DNA of 64,000 nt, taken from Alphaproteobacteria bacterium (lineage in GTDB: Bacteria > Pseudomonadota > Alphaproteobacteria > CALKHQ01). Of this stretch, positions 18,591 to 29,755 are shown in pieces; within the stretch, counting starts at the first letter, position 1, and each line of letters begins with the position of its first letter. The stretch lies in the NCBI GenBank assembly GCA_041396705.1, contig JAWKYB010000012.1, forward strand, positions 124,001-188,000. The letters are read 5' to 3'. The notes under the pieces were generated by a model, which saw only the letters and a program-made list of their open reading frames with translations, did not search any database and was not told the origin of the DNA. The translations under genes were made by a program, and so were the position numbers.

Positions 18591-19721
18591 ATGGACTCGA
18601 ATATGACGGACCGGCTACCGGCCGGCGGTTCCGATCTGGCACTGCGGGCTGCGGTGCTCAACGCGCTGGCCGAGCCGGTGTTCTCGCTCGACGGGGCCGA
18701 CCGCTTCGTGCAGGTCAACAGCGCGGCGGAACAGTTCTGGCAGGCCGGCGAGGGCTATCTGTCCAGCCGCACTCTGGGCGACATGCTGGCTGCCGACCAT
18801 CCGATCTTCGCCATGTTGCGCCAGGTACGCGCAACTGGCGTCAGTCTTGCAGACCATGGCCTGACGCTCGAATCCCCGAGGATCGGCAGCCATGAGGTCG
18901 CGGTGCACATAGCGCCTGTACAGGAGGTCGAAGGTCTGGTGGTCGTCTCGCTGCACCGGCGCACGGTGCAGCAGGCGATCGAGCGGCGCCTGTCGCATCG
19001 CGGCGCGGCGCGCTCGGTGTCGGCGATGGCCGCGCTGCTGGCGCACGAGGTGAAGAACCCGCTGTCGGGCATCCGCGGCGCCGCCCAGCTGCTGGAGCAG
19101 GCGGCCACCGAGGGCGACCGCCGGCTGACCCAGCTGATCTGCGAGGAGACCGACCGCATCTGCGGGCTGGTCGACCGCATGGAGGCCTTCGCCGACGGCC
19201 GGGCGATGCCGCGGTCGGCGGTGAACATCCATCAGATCCTGGACCACGTCCGCGGCATCGCCGAGGCCGGATTCGGCCGCCGCGTCGCCTTCCAGGCCCA
19301 CTACGACCCCAGCCTGCCGGCGGCGCTGGGCAACCGCGACGCGCTGGTCCAGGCGCTGCTCAACCTGATCAAGAACGCGGCCGAGGCGGTGCCGGAGGAC
19401 GGCGGCCAGATCGTGCTGGGCACGGCCTATCGGCACGGTCTGCGCATCGCCGGCGTCGGCGGCGGCAGCCGGCTGGAGCTGCCGCTGACGGTGTCGATCA
19501 GCGACAACGGGCCCGGCATTCCCGACGACATGCGCCCGCACCTGTTCGACCCGTTCGTTACCAGCAAGGCGCGCGGCACCGGCCTCGGCCTCGCCCTGGT
19601 CGCGAAGGTGGTGCAGGACCACGGCGGGGTGATCGAGTTCGACAGCTCTACCCAGGGTACGGAGTTCCGCATGTTCCTTCCCATCGCCGAACCGACCGGT
19701 TCCGATGCCGCTGGATTCTGA
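18591..19721 (+). CDS. ntrB: Nitrogen regulation sensor kinase NtrB
   Basis: A 376-residue soluble histidine kinase/phosphatase for NtrC, controlled by PII. An N-terminal PAS domain (about 20-120), H-box LLAHEVKNPLSGIRGAAQLL with the phospho-accepting His near residue 151, N-box LLNLIKNAAEAV, and G-boxes ISDNGPGIPDDM and KARGTGLGLALVAKVVQDHGG. No membrane segment. In many alphaproteobacteria dusB precedes ntrB; here ntrB is the first gene and faces ispDF. It ends one base before the ntrC start. Confidence 0.95.
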   Translation: MDSNMTDRLPAGGSDLALRAAVLNALAEPVFSLDGADRFVQVNSAAEQFWQAGEGYLSSRTLGDMLAADHPIFAMLRQVRATGVSLADHGLTLESPRIGSHEVAVHIAPVQEVEGLVVVSLHRRTVQQAIERRLSHRGAARSVSAMAALLAHEVKNPLSGIRGAAQLLEQAATEGDRRLTQLICEETDRICGLVDRMEAFADGRAMPRSAVNIHQILDHVRGIAEAGFGRRVAFQAHYDPSLPAALGNRDALVQALLNLIKNAAEAVPEDGGQIVLGTAYRHGLRIAGVGGGSRLELPLTVSISDNGPGIPDDMRPHLFDPFVTSKARGTGLGLALVAKVVQDHGGVIEFDSSTQGTEFRMFLPIAEPTGSDAAGF

Positions 19722-19722
19722 C

Positions 19723-21186
<1,464 letters not shown>

Positions 21187-21231
21187 GCCGGCTGACGGCG
21201 CCGCGACGGGCGCCGACGACGGCGAGGGCCC

Positions 21232-23570
21232 ATGACCAGCGATGTAGTCGTGCCGTCGCAGTCCGCGCGACGCAACCTGGGCGCATGGCTGCGTCGGCTG
21301 GCGACGAGCCGCATCCTTACCCTGGTGATGCTTGTGGTCGCGGTGCTGTGCGCCATCGCGACCTACATGGCCTTCGCCGGCATTCCGCCGTTCGGCCAGG
21401 ACCCGACCGCCACCATCGTGCTGGTCAATTTCGACCTGCTGGTGCTGCTGGCGCTGGGCGGCGTGATCGCGGTCAACCTGGTGCAGGTCTGGGGCGCGCG
21501 CCGCCGCGGCTCGGCCGGTTCGCGCCTGCACATCCGTCTGGTGGTGCGCTTCGGGCTGCTGGCGATCGCGCCGACGATCGTCGTCGCGCTGTTCTCGATG
21601 CTGTTCTTCACCTTCGGCCTGCAGGCCTGGTTCTCCGACCAGGTGCGGACCGCGGTGAACACCTCGCGTGCGGTGGCCGAGGCCTATCTCGCCGAGCACA
21701 AGCGGGTGATCAAGTCCGATGTCGTGGCGATGGCCAACGACCTCAACCGGGCGGCGCCGCTGGCGGCGGAGGATCCGCAGCGCTTCGGCGAGCTGTTGGT
21801 GGCCCAGGGCCAGGTCCGCGGCCTGCCGGAGGCGGTGGTGTTCACCACCGACGGCAACATCCTGTCCAGTGTGGACTTCGCCTCGCGCGCCGACCTCGAC
21901 CCGTCGCGGCTGCCGCCGGAGGCGATCGACGCGGCCAAGGCCGGCGAGGTCGTGCTGATGACCAGCGACGACGAGGACCGGGTCCGCGCGCTGGTCCGGC
22001 TCGACGGGCTGCAGAACGCCTTCCTTTACGTCGGCCGCGAGATCGACCCGACCGTGATCGGCTATATCGAGCAGACCAGCGGCGCGGTCAGCGAATATGC
22101 GATGCTGGAGACGCGGCTGTCCGACCTGCAGGTCACCTTCGCGCTGATCTTCGTCATGCTGGCGCTGCTGCTGCTGTTCACGGCGGTGATGTTGGGGCTG
22201 CAGTTCGCCACCGGGCTGGCCCGGCCGATCAGCGCGCTGATCGGGGCGGCCGACCGGGTCCGCGACGGCGACTTGGGCGCGCGGGTCGACTCCGGCCGCG
22301 GCGACAACGAGCTGGCCTCGCTGAGCCGCGCGTTCAACCGGATGACCGAGCAGCTGCAGGCGCAGCGCGCCGAGCTGATCGAGGCCAACGAGCAGATCGA
22401 CCGCCGCCGCCGCTTCAACGAGGCGGTGCTGGCCGGCGTGTCGGCCGGCGTGATCGGGCTGGACCAGGGCGGCTCGGTGCACATGGCCAACGAGACCGCC
22501 GCCCGCCTGCTCGACAAGACGCCGGAGGCGCTGCGCGGCGCCCGCCTGGCCGACGTGGCGCCGGACATGGCGCCGATCCTGCGGCTGGCCCGGCGCCGGC
22601 CGGCCGGCTTCGTCGAGACCCAGGTCGCGGTCGAGCGCGGCGGCGAGCTGCGCAACCTGGTCGTCCGCGTCGCCACCGAGCGGGTCGACAGCCAGGTCAA
22701 TGGCTATGTGGTGACCTTCGACGACATCACCGAGCTCGGCGCCGCCCAGCGCAAGGCCGCCTGGGCCGACGTCGCCCGGCGCATCGCCCACGAGATCAAG
22801 AATCCGCTGACCCCGATCCAGCTCTCCGCCGAGCGGCTGAAGCGCAAGTACCTGAAGCAGATCGCCGACGACCCCGAGACCTTCCAGCTCTGCACCGACA
22901 CCATCGTGCGCCAGGTCGACGACATGCGGCGCATGGTCGACGAATTCTCGTCTTTCGCGCGCATGCCGGCGCCGAAGATGGAGCAGGCCGACCTGCGCAC
23001 CGTCTGCGCCCAGGCGGTGGTGCTGCAGCGCACGGCCCATGGCGAGGTGCGCTTCGTCTACGACCTGCCGAAGGAGCCGATCCGCATCACCTGCGACGCC
23101 CAGCAGCTCGGCCAGGCGCTGACCAACCTGCTGCAGAACGCGATCGAAGCGATCGAGGGGCGCGAGGGTGCGGCGGACGAACTGCCGCAGGGCGAGATCC
23201 GCATCGATATCGACGCCGGCACGACGGCGGTGAAGATTAGGATCAGCGACAACGGCCGCGGCCTGCCGACGCAGGAGCGGCACCGCCTGACCGAACCCTA
23301 TGTCACCACCCGGGCCAAGGGCACCGGGCTGGGGCTGGCCATCGTCAAGCGGATCGTCGAGGATCATCGCGGGAGCTGACGCTGTCCGACAGGGAAGGCG
23401 GTGGCGCGTGCGTGACATTGACACTTCCGCTGGACCGCACGGCGCCGTCGCTGGGCGGCGGCAAGACGGCCGCGACGCGCGCCCAGGCCGCCCCGAAAGT
23501 GATTGACGCAGGCGAAGGGGTCGGGCACGACGCGGGCTCCGGGAGCCCCCTTCGGAACATCGCGGAATGA
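21232..23570 (+). CDS. ntrY: Sensor kinase NtrY, one frameshift near the 3' end
   Basis: A membrane-bound histidine kinase of about 778 residues when repaired. Several N-terminal membrane segments (about residues 20-45, 55-75, 95-125), an extracytoplasmic sensor region, another segment near 305, HAMP (LARPISALIGAADRVRDGD), PAS, H-box RRIAHEIKNPLTPIQLSAER, N-box LLQNAIEAIEG and G-box ISDNGRGLP...KGTGLGLAIVKRIVEDH. The frame is lost near 23366-23371, where one G of a GGGG run seems missing. One added G restores GELTLSDREGGGACVTLTLP and a stop at 23570. As read, the frame ends at 23379, just after the G2 box. Confidence 0.93.
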
Positions 23571-23582
23571 CGCAGGCGAGCA

Positions 23583-24980
23583 ATGGCGCGCGACGTACTT
23601 GTTGTTGACGACGAAGCCGACATCCGCCTGCTGATCACGGGAACGCTGGAGGACGAGGGCTATTCGACGCGCGAGGCGGCCAGCGGCGAACAGGCGCTGA
23701 CCGCGGTGCGCGAACGCCAGCCCAGCCTGGTCATCCTCGACATCTGGCTGGAGGGCAGCCAGCTCGACGGCATGCAGGTGCTGGAGGCGCTGCTGCGCGA
23801 ATATCCGGCGCTGCCGGTGGTGATGATCTCCGGCCACGGCTCGATCGAAACGGCGGTGTCGGCCATCAAGATCGGCGCCTACGACTTCATCGAGAAGCCG
23901 TTCAAGTCGGACCGGCTGCTGCTGATCGTCGAGCGGGCCGTCGAGTCGGCGCGGCTGCGGGCCGAGAACACCGAGCTGAAGCTGCGCGCCGGTGCCGAGA
24001 CCGACCTGATCGGCAACTCGCCGGCGGTCAACCAGCTGCGCCAGGCCGTGCAGCGGGTGGCGCCGACCGGCAGCCGGGTGTTGCTGTCCGGCGCACCCGG
24101 CAGCGGCAAGGAAGTGGTCGCCCGCCTGCTGCACCGCCGCTCGCGCCGGGCCGACGGGCCGTTCGTGGTGCTGAACTGCGCCACGCTGAACCCCGACCGG
24201 CTGGAGATCGAGCTGTTCGGCGAGGAGAGCGCCAGCGGCGACGGCCGGCGCAAGGTCGGCATGTTCGAGCGCGCCCATGGCGGCACGCTGCTGCTGGACG
24301 AGGTCGCCGACATGCCGACCGAGACCCAGGGCAAGATCGTGCGGGTGCTGCAGGACCAGTCGTTCGAGCGGGTCGGCGGGTCGGCCCGGGTCCATGTCGA
24401 CGTGCGGGTGATCGCCTCGACCAACCGCAACCTCGCCGAGCTGATCTCGGCCGGCGCCTTTCGCGAGGACCTGTACTATCGCCTGAACGTGGTGCCGCTG
24501 ACGGTGCCGTCGCTGGCCGAGCGGCGCGAGGACATCCCGCTGCTGGCGCGCCATTTCATGCAGCTGGCGGCGCAGTCGGCCGGCCTGGCCACGCGCGAGC
24601 TCAGCGAGGACGCCATCGCCGCCCTGCAGGCCTATGACTGGCCGGGCAACGTGCGCCAGCTGCGCAACGTGATGGACTGGCTGCTGATCATGGCGCCGGG
24701 CGGCGGGCGCGAGATGATCCGCGCCGAGATGCTGCCGCCGGAGATCAGCGCCGCCACCCCGCCGGCGCTGCGCTGGGAGCAGTCGGGCGAGATCATGGGC
24801 CTGCCGCTGCGCGAGGCGCGCGAGACGTTCGAGCGCCAGTACCTGGCGGCGCAGGTCAGCCGCTTCGGCGGCAACATCTCGCGCACCGCCTCCTTCGTCG
24901 GCATGGAACGCTCCGCGCTGCACCGCAAGCTGAAGGCGCTGGGCGTCGCCGCCAACGCCAAGCTGAACGGCGGCGATTGA
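23583..24980 (+). CDS. ntrX: Response regulator NtrX, lacking the sigma-54 contact loop
   Basis: A 465-residue partner of NtrY. Receiver domain (VVDDEADIR, phospho-site region VILDIWLEG), AAA+ domain with Walker A GAPGSGKE and Walker B GGTLLLDEVADMP, and a Fis-like C-terminal HTH (RTASFVGMERSALHRKLKAL). Where NtrC has GAFTGA, this protein reads ELFGEESASGDGRRKVG, so it probably does not activate sigma-54 polymerase, as described for other alphaproteobacterial NtrX. It starts 12 bp after ntrY. Confidence 0.94.
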   Translation: MARDVLVVDDEADIRLLITGTLEDEGYSTREAASGEQALTAVRERQPSLVILDIWLEGSQLDGMQVLEALLREYPALPVVMISGHGSIETAVSAIKIGAYDFIEKPFKSDRLLLIVERAVESARLRAENTELKLRAGAETDLIGNSPAVNQLRQAVQRVAPTGSRVLLSGAPGSGKEVVARLLHRRSRRADGPFVVLNCATLNPDRLEIELFGEESASGDGRRKVGMFERAHGGTLLLDEVADMPTETQGKIVRVLQDQSFERVGGSARVHVDVRVIASTNRNLAELISAGAFREDLYYRLNVVPLTVPSLAERREDIPLLARHFMQLAAQSAGLATRELSEDAIAALQAYDWPGNVRQLRNVMDWLLIMAPGGGREMIRAEMLPPEISAATPPALRWEQSGEIMGLPLREARETFERQYLAAQVSRFGGNISRTASFVGMERSALHRKLKALGVAANAKLNGGD

Positions 24981-25023
24981 TGGCTGACGCCCCGATCCGC
25001 GCGGCCGCCGGCGAGGTGCGGCG

Positions 25024-26397
25024 ATGAAGGTCATCGTCTGCGGCGCCGGTCAGGTCGGCTTCAACATCGCCCGCTACCTGTCGAGCGAGAACGACGTCAC
25101 CGTGATCGACCAGCGCCCCGACCTGGTCGCCAAGATTTCCGACCAGCTCGACGTGCAGGGCATCGTCGGCCACGCCTCGCACCCGCCGGTGTTGGAGCGC
25201 GCCGGCGCCCAGGAGTGCGAGATGATCATCGCGGTCACACAGGCCGACGAGGTCAACATGGTCTCGTGCCAGGTGGCGCACAGCCTGTTCAACGTGCCGA
25301 CCAAGATCGCCCGCATCCGCAATCAGAGCTATCTCGACCCGCTGTGGGCCGACCTGTTCAGCCGCGACCACCTGCCGATCGACGTCATCATCTCACCGGA
25401 GGTCGAGGTCGCCCGCGCCATCGCCCGGCGCCTGCACGTGCCCGGCGCCTTCGACGTGATCCCGATGGCCGACGACAAGGTGCGCGCGGCCGGGGTGCGG
25501 CTGCGCGAGGACTGCCCGGTGATCAACACGCCGCTGAGGCAGCTGACCACCCTGTTCCCGGACCTGCACATCGTCGTGTTCGGCATCCTGCGGGGCGACC
25601 GCACCATCATCCCGACCAGCGACGACCAGATGCTGCCCGGCGACGAGGTGTATTTCATGGCCGAGACCAGCCACCTGGGCCGGGCGCTGGCGGTGTTCGG
25701 CCACACCGAGCAGGAGGCGCGCCGGGTCATCATCATCGGCGGCGGCAACATCGGCCTCAACCTGGCCGAGACCATCGAGCAGCAGTTCAGCGGCGTCTCC
25801 GCCAAGCTGATCGAGCTGAGCCGCGAGCGCGCCCAGCACGTGGCCGAGCGCCTGAGCCGGGTGCGCGTGCTGAACGGCGACGGGCTCGACCCGGAGGTGC
25901 TGGAGGAGGCCAACGTCTCGGCGACCGAGACGGTGGTCACGGTCACCGACGACGACGAGGTCAACATCCTCGCCGGCCTGCTGGCCAAGCGCTACGGCTG
26001 CGAGCGGGCGGTGGTGCTGATCAACGCGCCGACCTATACCCCGCTGATCGGCACGCTGGGCATCGACGTGGTGGTCAGCCCGCGGGCGATCACCGTGTCC
26101 ACCATCCTGCAGCACATCCGCCGCGGCCGCATCCTGTCGGTCAACTCGGTGCGCGAGGGCTTCGGCGAGGTGATCGTCGCCGAGGCGCTGGAGACATCGA
26201 CCCTGGTCGGCAAGAACCTGCGCGAGGCCAAGCTGCCGGACGGCGTGATCGTCGGCGCGATCGTGCGCGGCAACGAGGTGGTGATCGCGCGGCCGACCAC
26301 CGTGGTGCAGGCCAAGGACCGCGTCGTACTGTTCGCGGCGACCGGAACGATCAAGCGAGTCGAGAAGCTGTTCGCCGTCCGGCTCGAGTATTTCTGA
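25024..26397 (+). CDS. trkA: Trk potassium uptake regulatory subunit TrkA
   Basis: A 457-residue cytoplasmic NAD-binding subunit that gates TrkH/TrkG potassium channels. Two RCK repeats, each with a Rossmann glycine motif (CGAGQVGFNIA at residue 5, IGGGNIGLNLAE near 240) and a C-terminal TrkA-C domain (HIVVFGILRGDR; DGVIVGAIVRGNEVVI). It follows ntrX by 43 bp, the conserved order ntrX-trkA-hfq. Confidence 0.96.
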   Translation: MKVIVCGAGQVGFNIARYLSSENDVTVIDQRPDLVAKISDQLDVQGIVGHASHPPVLERAGAQECEMIIAVTQADEVNMVSCQVAHSLFNVPTKIARIRNQSYLDPLWADLFSRDHLPIDVIISPEVEVARAIARRLHVPGAFDVIPMADDKVRAAGVRLREDCPVINTPLRQLTTLFPDLHIVVFGILRGDRTIIPTSDDQMLPGDEVYFMAETSHLGRALAVFGHTEQEARRVIIIGGGNIGLNLAETIEQQFSGVSAKLIELSRERAQHVAERLSRVRVLNGDGLDPEVLEEANVSATETVVTVTDDDEVNILAGLLAKRYGCERAVVLINAPTYTPLIGTLGIDVVVSPRAITVSTILQHIRRGRILSVNSVREGFGEVIVAEALETSTLVGKNLREAKLPDGVIVGAIVRGNEVVIARPTTVVQAKDRVVLFAATGTIKRVEKLFAVRLEYF

Positions 26398-26431
26398 CCC
26401 GCCGCCGGCGCGCACGCCACCGGAGAGCCGC

Positions 26432-27289
26432 ATGCCGCGCTTCGCCTATGTCAACGGTCGCTACGTGCCGCACCAGCGGGCCTGCGTCCACGTGGAGGAC
26501 CGCGGCTATCAGCTCGCCGACGGCGTCTACGAGGTGCTGCCGGTGATCGGCGGCCGCCTGGTCGACGAGGCGCCGCACCTGGACCGGCTCGACCGCTCGC
26601 TGGGCGAGCTGTCGATCCGCTGGCCGATGCCGCGGCGGGCGCTGGAGCTGGTCGCGCGCGAGCTGTTGCGCCGCAACCGGCTGCGCGACGGCCTGCTCTA
26701 CATCCAGGTGACCCGCGGCGTGGCGCCGCGCGACCACGCCTTTCCCGGCGGCGACGTCGCGCCGGCGCTGGTGATGACCACGATGCGCCGGCCGCCGCCG
26801 CGCCGCGCCGACCAGGTCAGCGGCGTGGCCGTGGTCACGACGCCTGATATTCGGTGGAAAAGATGCGATATCAAAACCATATCTCTTCTTCCTAATGTTC
26901 TTGCGAAGCAGATGGCACGCGAGGCGAAGTGCGTGGAAGCCTGGATGGTCGACCCCGACGGGCAGGTGACCGAGGGTGCGTCGACCAATGCCTGGATCGT
27001 CACCGCCGACGGCGCTCTGGTGACCAGGCGGGCGGATTCGGCGATCCTCAACGGCGTCACCCGGCAGCGCATCATCGCGCTGGCGCGGGATGCCGGCCTG
27101 CGCTTCGAGGAGCGGCCGTTCTCGCTGGCCGAGGCGCGGCAGGCGCGCGAGGCCTTCCTGTCGTCGAGCTCGAACCTGGTGATGCCGGTGGTGCGCATCG
27201 ACGATGCCGCGATCGGCGACGGCAAGCCGGGGCCGCTGGCTTGCCGGCTGCGCGACGCCTATCTCGCCCAGGCCGCGAGCGCGGGATGA
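26432..27289 (+). CDS. dat: D-amino-acid aminotransferase, class IV PLP enzyme
   Basis: A 285-residue fold-type IV aminotransferase starting MPRFAYVNGRYVPHQRACVHVEDRGYQ, with the PLP lysine in RCDIKTISLLPNVLAKQ near residue 147 and the cofactor loop EGASTNAWIV. D-alanine aminotransferase activity, supplying D-Ala and D-Glu, is expected from the family; branched-chain or aminodeoxychorismate activity cannot be excluded. The segment 26844-26908 around the PLP lysine is strikingly AT-rich with rare codons (AGA, ATA, CTT, CCT, GTT). It overlaps the next gene by 4 bp. Confidence 0.88.
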   Translation: MPRFAYVNGRYVPHQRACVHVEDRGYQLADGVYEVLPVIGGRLVDEAPHLDRLDRSLGELSIRWPMPRRALELVARELLRRNRLRDGLLYIQVTRGVAPRDHAFPGGDVAPALVMTTMRRPPPRRADQVSGVAVVTTPDIRWKRCDIKTISLLPNVLAKQMAREAKCVEAWMVDPDGQVTEGASTNAWIVTADGALVTRRADSAILNGVTRQRIIALARDAGLRFEERPFSLAEARQAREAFLSSSSNLVMPVVRIDDAAIGDGKPGPLACRLRDAYLAQAASAG

Positions 27290-27954
27290 CGGCATCGCCC
27301 GCCCCGGGCCTGGCGGCCGTGCTGTTCGACTGGGACGACACGCTGGTCGACAACTGGCCGACGATCACGTTGGCACTGAACGCGGCCTATGCCGCATTCG
27401 GCATGCCGACGGTGTCGATCGACGAGGCCAAGCGGCGGGCGACGCGGTCGCTGCGCGACAGTTTCCCGGAGATCTTCGGGGCGGAGTGGGAGCGGGCCCG
27501 CACCATCTTCCTCGACAGCTTCGCCGCCCATCACATCGACGGCCTGGCGGTCAAGCCGGGCGCGCCGGAGCTGCTAGCCATGCTGGGCCAGGCGGGCGTG
27601 CCGATGGCGATCGTCAGCAACAAGAATGGGCCCTATCTGCGGGCGGAGGTCGCGCATCTGCGCTGGGGCGGCGCGTTCCGGGCGCTGGTCGGCGCCGGCG
27701 ACGCCGCGGCGGACAAGCCGGACCGCGCCGTGGTCGACCTGGCGCTCGCCGGCAGCGGCCTGCAGGCCGGCCGCGCGGTCTGGCTGGTCGGCGACACGCC
27801 GGTCGACATGGCCTGCGCGCTTGCCGCCGACTGCACCGGCGTGCGCCTGCGCTGGAATCCCGCCGACGACCCGCCGACGCCGGGCGAAATCCATGCGGTA
27901 TCGTCCTTGCATGAGTTGCGGGCGCTTGTTTCCACGTCACTCAGCGCCATATGA
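27286..27954 (+). CDS. HAD-family hydrolase, phosphoglycolate-phosphatase-like
   Basis: A 222-residue haloacid-dehalogenase phosphatase. Motif I LFDWDDTLVDN holds the nucleophile Asp near residue 16; motif II is IVSNKNG; motif III Lys is in AADKPDRA; motif IV is WLVGDTPVDMACA. The start overlaps the dat stop (ATGA), so the two are probably co-translated. Genes of this type lie between dat and hfq in related genomes; the substrate is not known. Confidence 0.88.
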   Translation: MTASPAPGLAAVLFDWDDTLVDNWPTITLALNAAYAAFGMPTVSIDEAKRRATRSLRDSFPEIFGAEWERARTIFLDSFAAHHIDGLAVKPGAPELLAMLGQAGVPMAIVSNKNGPYLRAEVAHLRWGGAFRALVGAGDAAADKPDRAVVDLALAGSGLQAGRAVWLVGDTPVDMACALAADCTGVRLRWNPADDPPTPGEIHAVSSLHELRALVSTSLSAI

Positions 27955-28038
27955 GGTTCGAGCCTGGAACGATATGCGCGATCCGGGAAGGGCGTTTACG
28001 ACCCGCTGCGCATAGAACGGAAAAAAATGAGGGTTCCC

Positions 28039-28302
28039 ATGTCGAACGACGGCCATAACGTACAGGACGTATTTCTCAACCACATCCGCAAGAACAAGGT
28101 TCCGGTCACCATTTTTCTGGTGAACGGCGTCAAGCTGCAGGGCGTGGTCACCTGGTTCGACAACTATTCGGTGCTTCTGCGCCGCGACGGCCACTCCCAG
28201 CTGGTCTACAAGAGCGCGATGTCTACCGTGATGCCTGCGACCGCCATCAACCTGTTCGAAGGCGACAAGGCAGAAGGCGATAAGGACGGCGATCATCACT
28301 GA
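28039..28302 (+). CDS. hfq: RNA chaperone Hfq
   Basis: An 87-residue Sm-like hexameric protein that pairs small RNAs with mRNAs. Sm1 (QDVFLNHIRKNKVPVTIFLV, then NGVKLQG) and Sm2 (LVYKSAMSTVMPA) are intact, with the VNGVKLQGVVTWFDNY core. I chose ATG 28039 (MSNDGHNVQDVF), preceded by GAGGG; an in-frame ATG four codons earlier sits next to an A-run and is less likely. The tail is short and acidic with HH at the end. Followed by hflX. Confidence 0.95.
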   Translation: MSNDGHNVQDVFLNHIRKNKVPVTIFLVNGVKLQGVVTWFDNYSVLLRRDGHSQLVYKSAMSTVMPATAINLFEGDKAEGDKDGDHH

Positions 28303-28307
28303 GGTTC

Positions 28308-29653
28308 ATGCCGCCCGGCCGCAGCCGGGCGCAGCCGACCGCTCCGAAACGGCCGCGCTGGTCGTCTATCCCGAGCTTCCCAGGGCCACGCGAACCCATC
28401 GCGGCGACCTGCGCACGCCTGCGATGCAGCTGGCCGAGGCGGTCGGCCTGGCCCGTTCGATCGGGCTCGACGTGGTCGGGCAGCATTGCATCCGGGTACC
28501 CAAGATCCGCGCCGCCACGCTGATCGGCACCGGCGCCATCGAGCGGCTCGAGTCCGAGGTCGCCGCCACCGGTGCGACGCTGCTGGTGATGGACTGCGCG
28601 CTCGGCCCGGTGCAGCAGCGCAACCTGGAAAAGGCTCTGAAGCTGAAAGTGATCGACCGCACCGGTCTGATCCTGGAGATCTTCGGCGCGCGGGCGCGGA
28701 CCCATGAGGGCCGGCTGCAGGTCGAGTTGGCGGCGCTGACCTACCAGCGCTCGCGGCTGGTCAAGTCGTGGACCCACCTGGAGCGGCAGCGCGGCGGCAC
28801 CGGCACCGTCGGCGGTCCCGGCGAATCCCAGCTCGAGATCGACCGCCGGCTGACCGACGAGCGCATCGCCCGGCTGAAGCAGCAGCTGGAAGGGGTGAAG
28901 CGCACCCGCGGCCTGCACCGCAGCGCCCGCGAGAAGGTGCCCTATCCGGTGGTGGCGCTGGTCGGCTACACCAACGCCGGCAAATCGACCCTGTTCAACC
29001 GGCTGACCCGGGCCGACGTGCTGGCCGAGGACATGCTGTTCGCGACGCTGGACCCGACCATGCGGCGCATCGATCTCGACGGCGGTTCCGACGCGATCCT
29101 GTCCGACACGGTCGGCTTCATCTCCGACCTGCCGACCCAGCTTGTGGCCGCGTTCCGGGCGACGCTGGAGGAGGTGCAGTCCGCCGACCTGATCCTGCAC
29201 GTGCGCGACGCCGCCTCGCCCGACAGCGACGCGCAGAAGGCCGACGTCGACGCCGTGCTGAAGGACCTGGGCGTCGAGGCGACGCCGCAACTGGTGGTGC
29301 TGAACAAGATCGACCAGCTGGACGAGGCCGGCCGGCAGGCCGTGCTGAACCAGTGCGCCCGCGACGGCGACGCGGTGGCGATTTCCGCGCTGAGCGGGCT
29401 TGGCATCGACGACCTGCGCCGCGCGATCGGCCGGGCGCTGACCGCACGCCACGCGCTGGTCACCTATGCGGTGCCGGCGGCCAAGGGCGATGCGCTCGCC
29501 TGGCTGCACCGGCACGCCAAGGTGGAGCGGGTCGAGCCGCACGGCGACGTGCTGGAATGCCAGGTGCGGATCGAGCAGGCGGATTCGGCCCGCTTCTTCG
29601 ACCGCTTCGCCATTGCCCCGCAGGCGGCGGCCGCGGAACAGCGTGCGGTCTGA
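28308..29653 (+). CDS. hflX: GTPase HflX, with unclear or frameshifted N-terminus
   Basis: A ribosome-associated GTPase of about 448 residues when extended. Seen: TLIGTGAIERL, EIFGARARTHEGRLQVELAAL, the GGPGESQLEIDRR motif, and G-motifs GYTNAGKST, DTVGF and NKID. The first clean ATG is 28424. However, the same frame upstream reads TAALVVYPELP, which matches the usual HflX N-terminus, and has no start codon back to hfq. ATG 28308 (after TGAGG) is in the neighbouring frame; one missing base between 28308 and about 28346 would join them. I take 28308 as the probable true start. Confidence 0.88.
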
Positions 29654-29755
29654 ACCGGCCGCGCGCCGCGCGGTTGCGCGGCGGGCGCGAATCTGGTGTC
29701 AACCACGGCAGCGGGCCGTTGGCCCCGACACACAGCCGCCGGAAGCCGAGCCATC

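Noticed and set aside
27965..27999. GGAAC ... CGTTT before hfq as an EcfG promoter
   Set aside because: The spacer is about 22 bases, too long for the 16/17-base rule.
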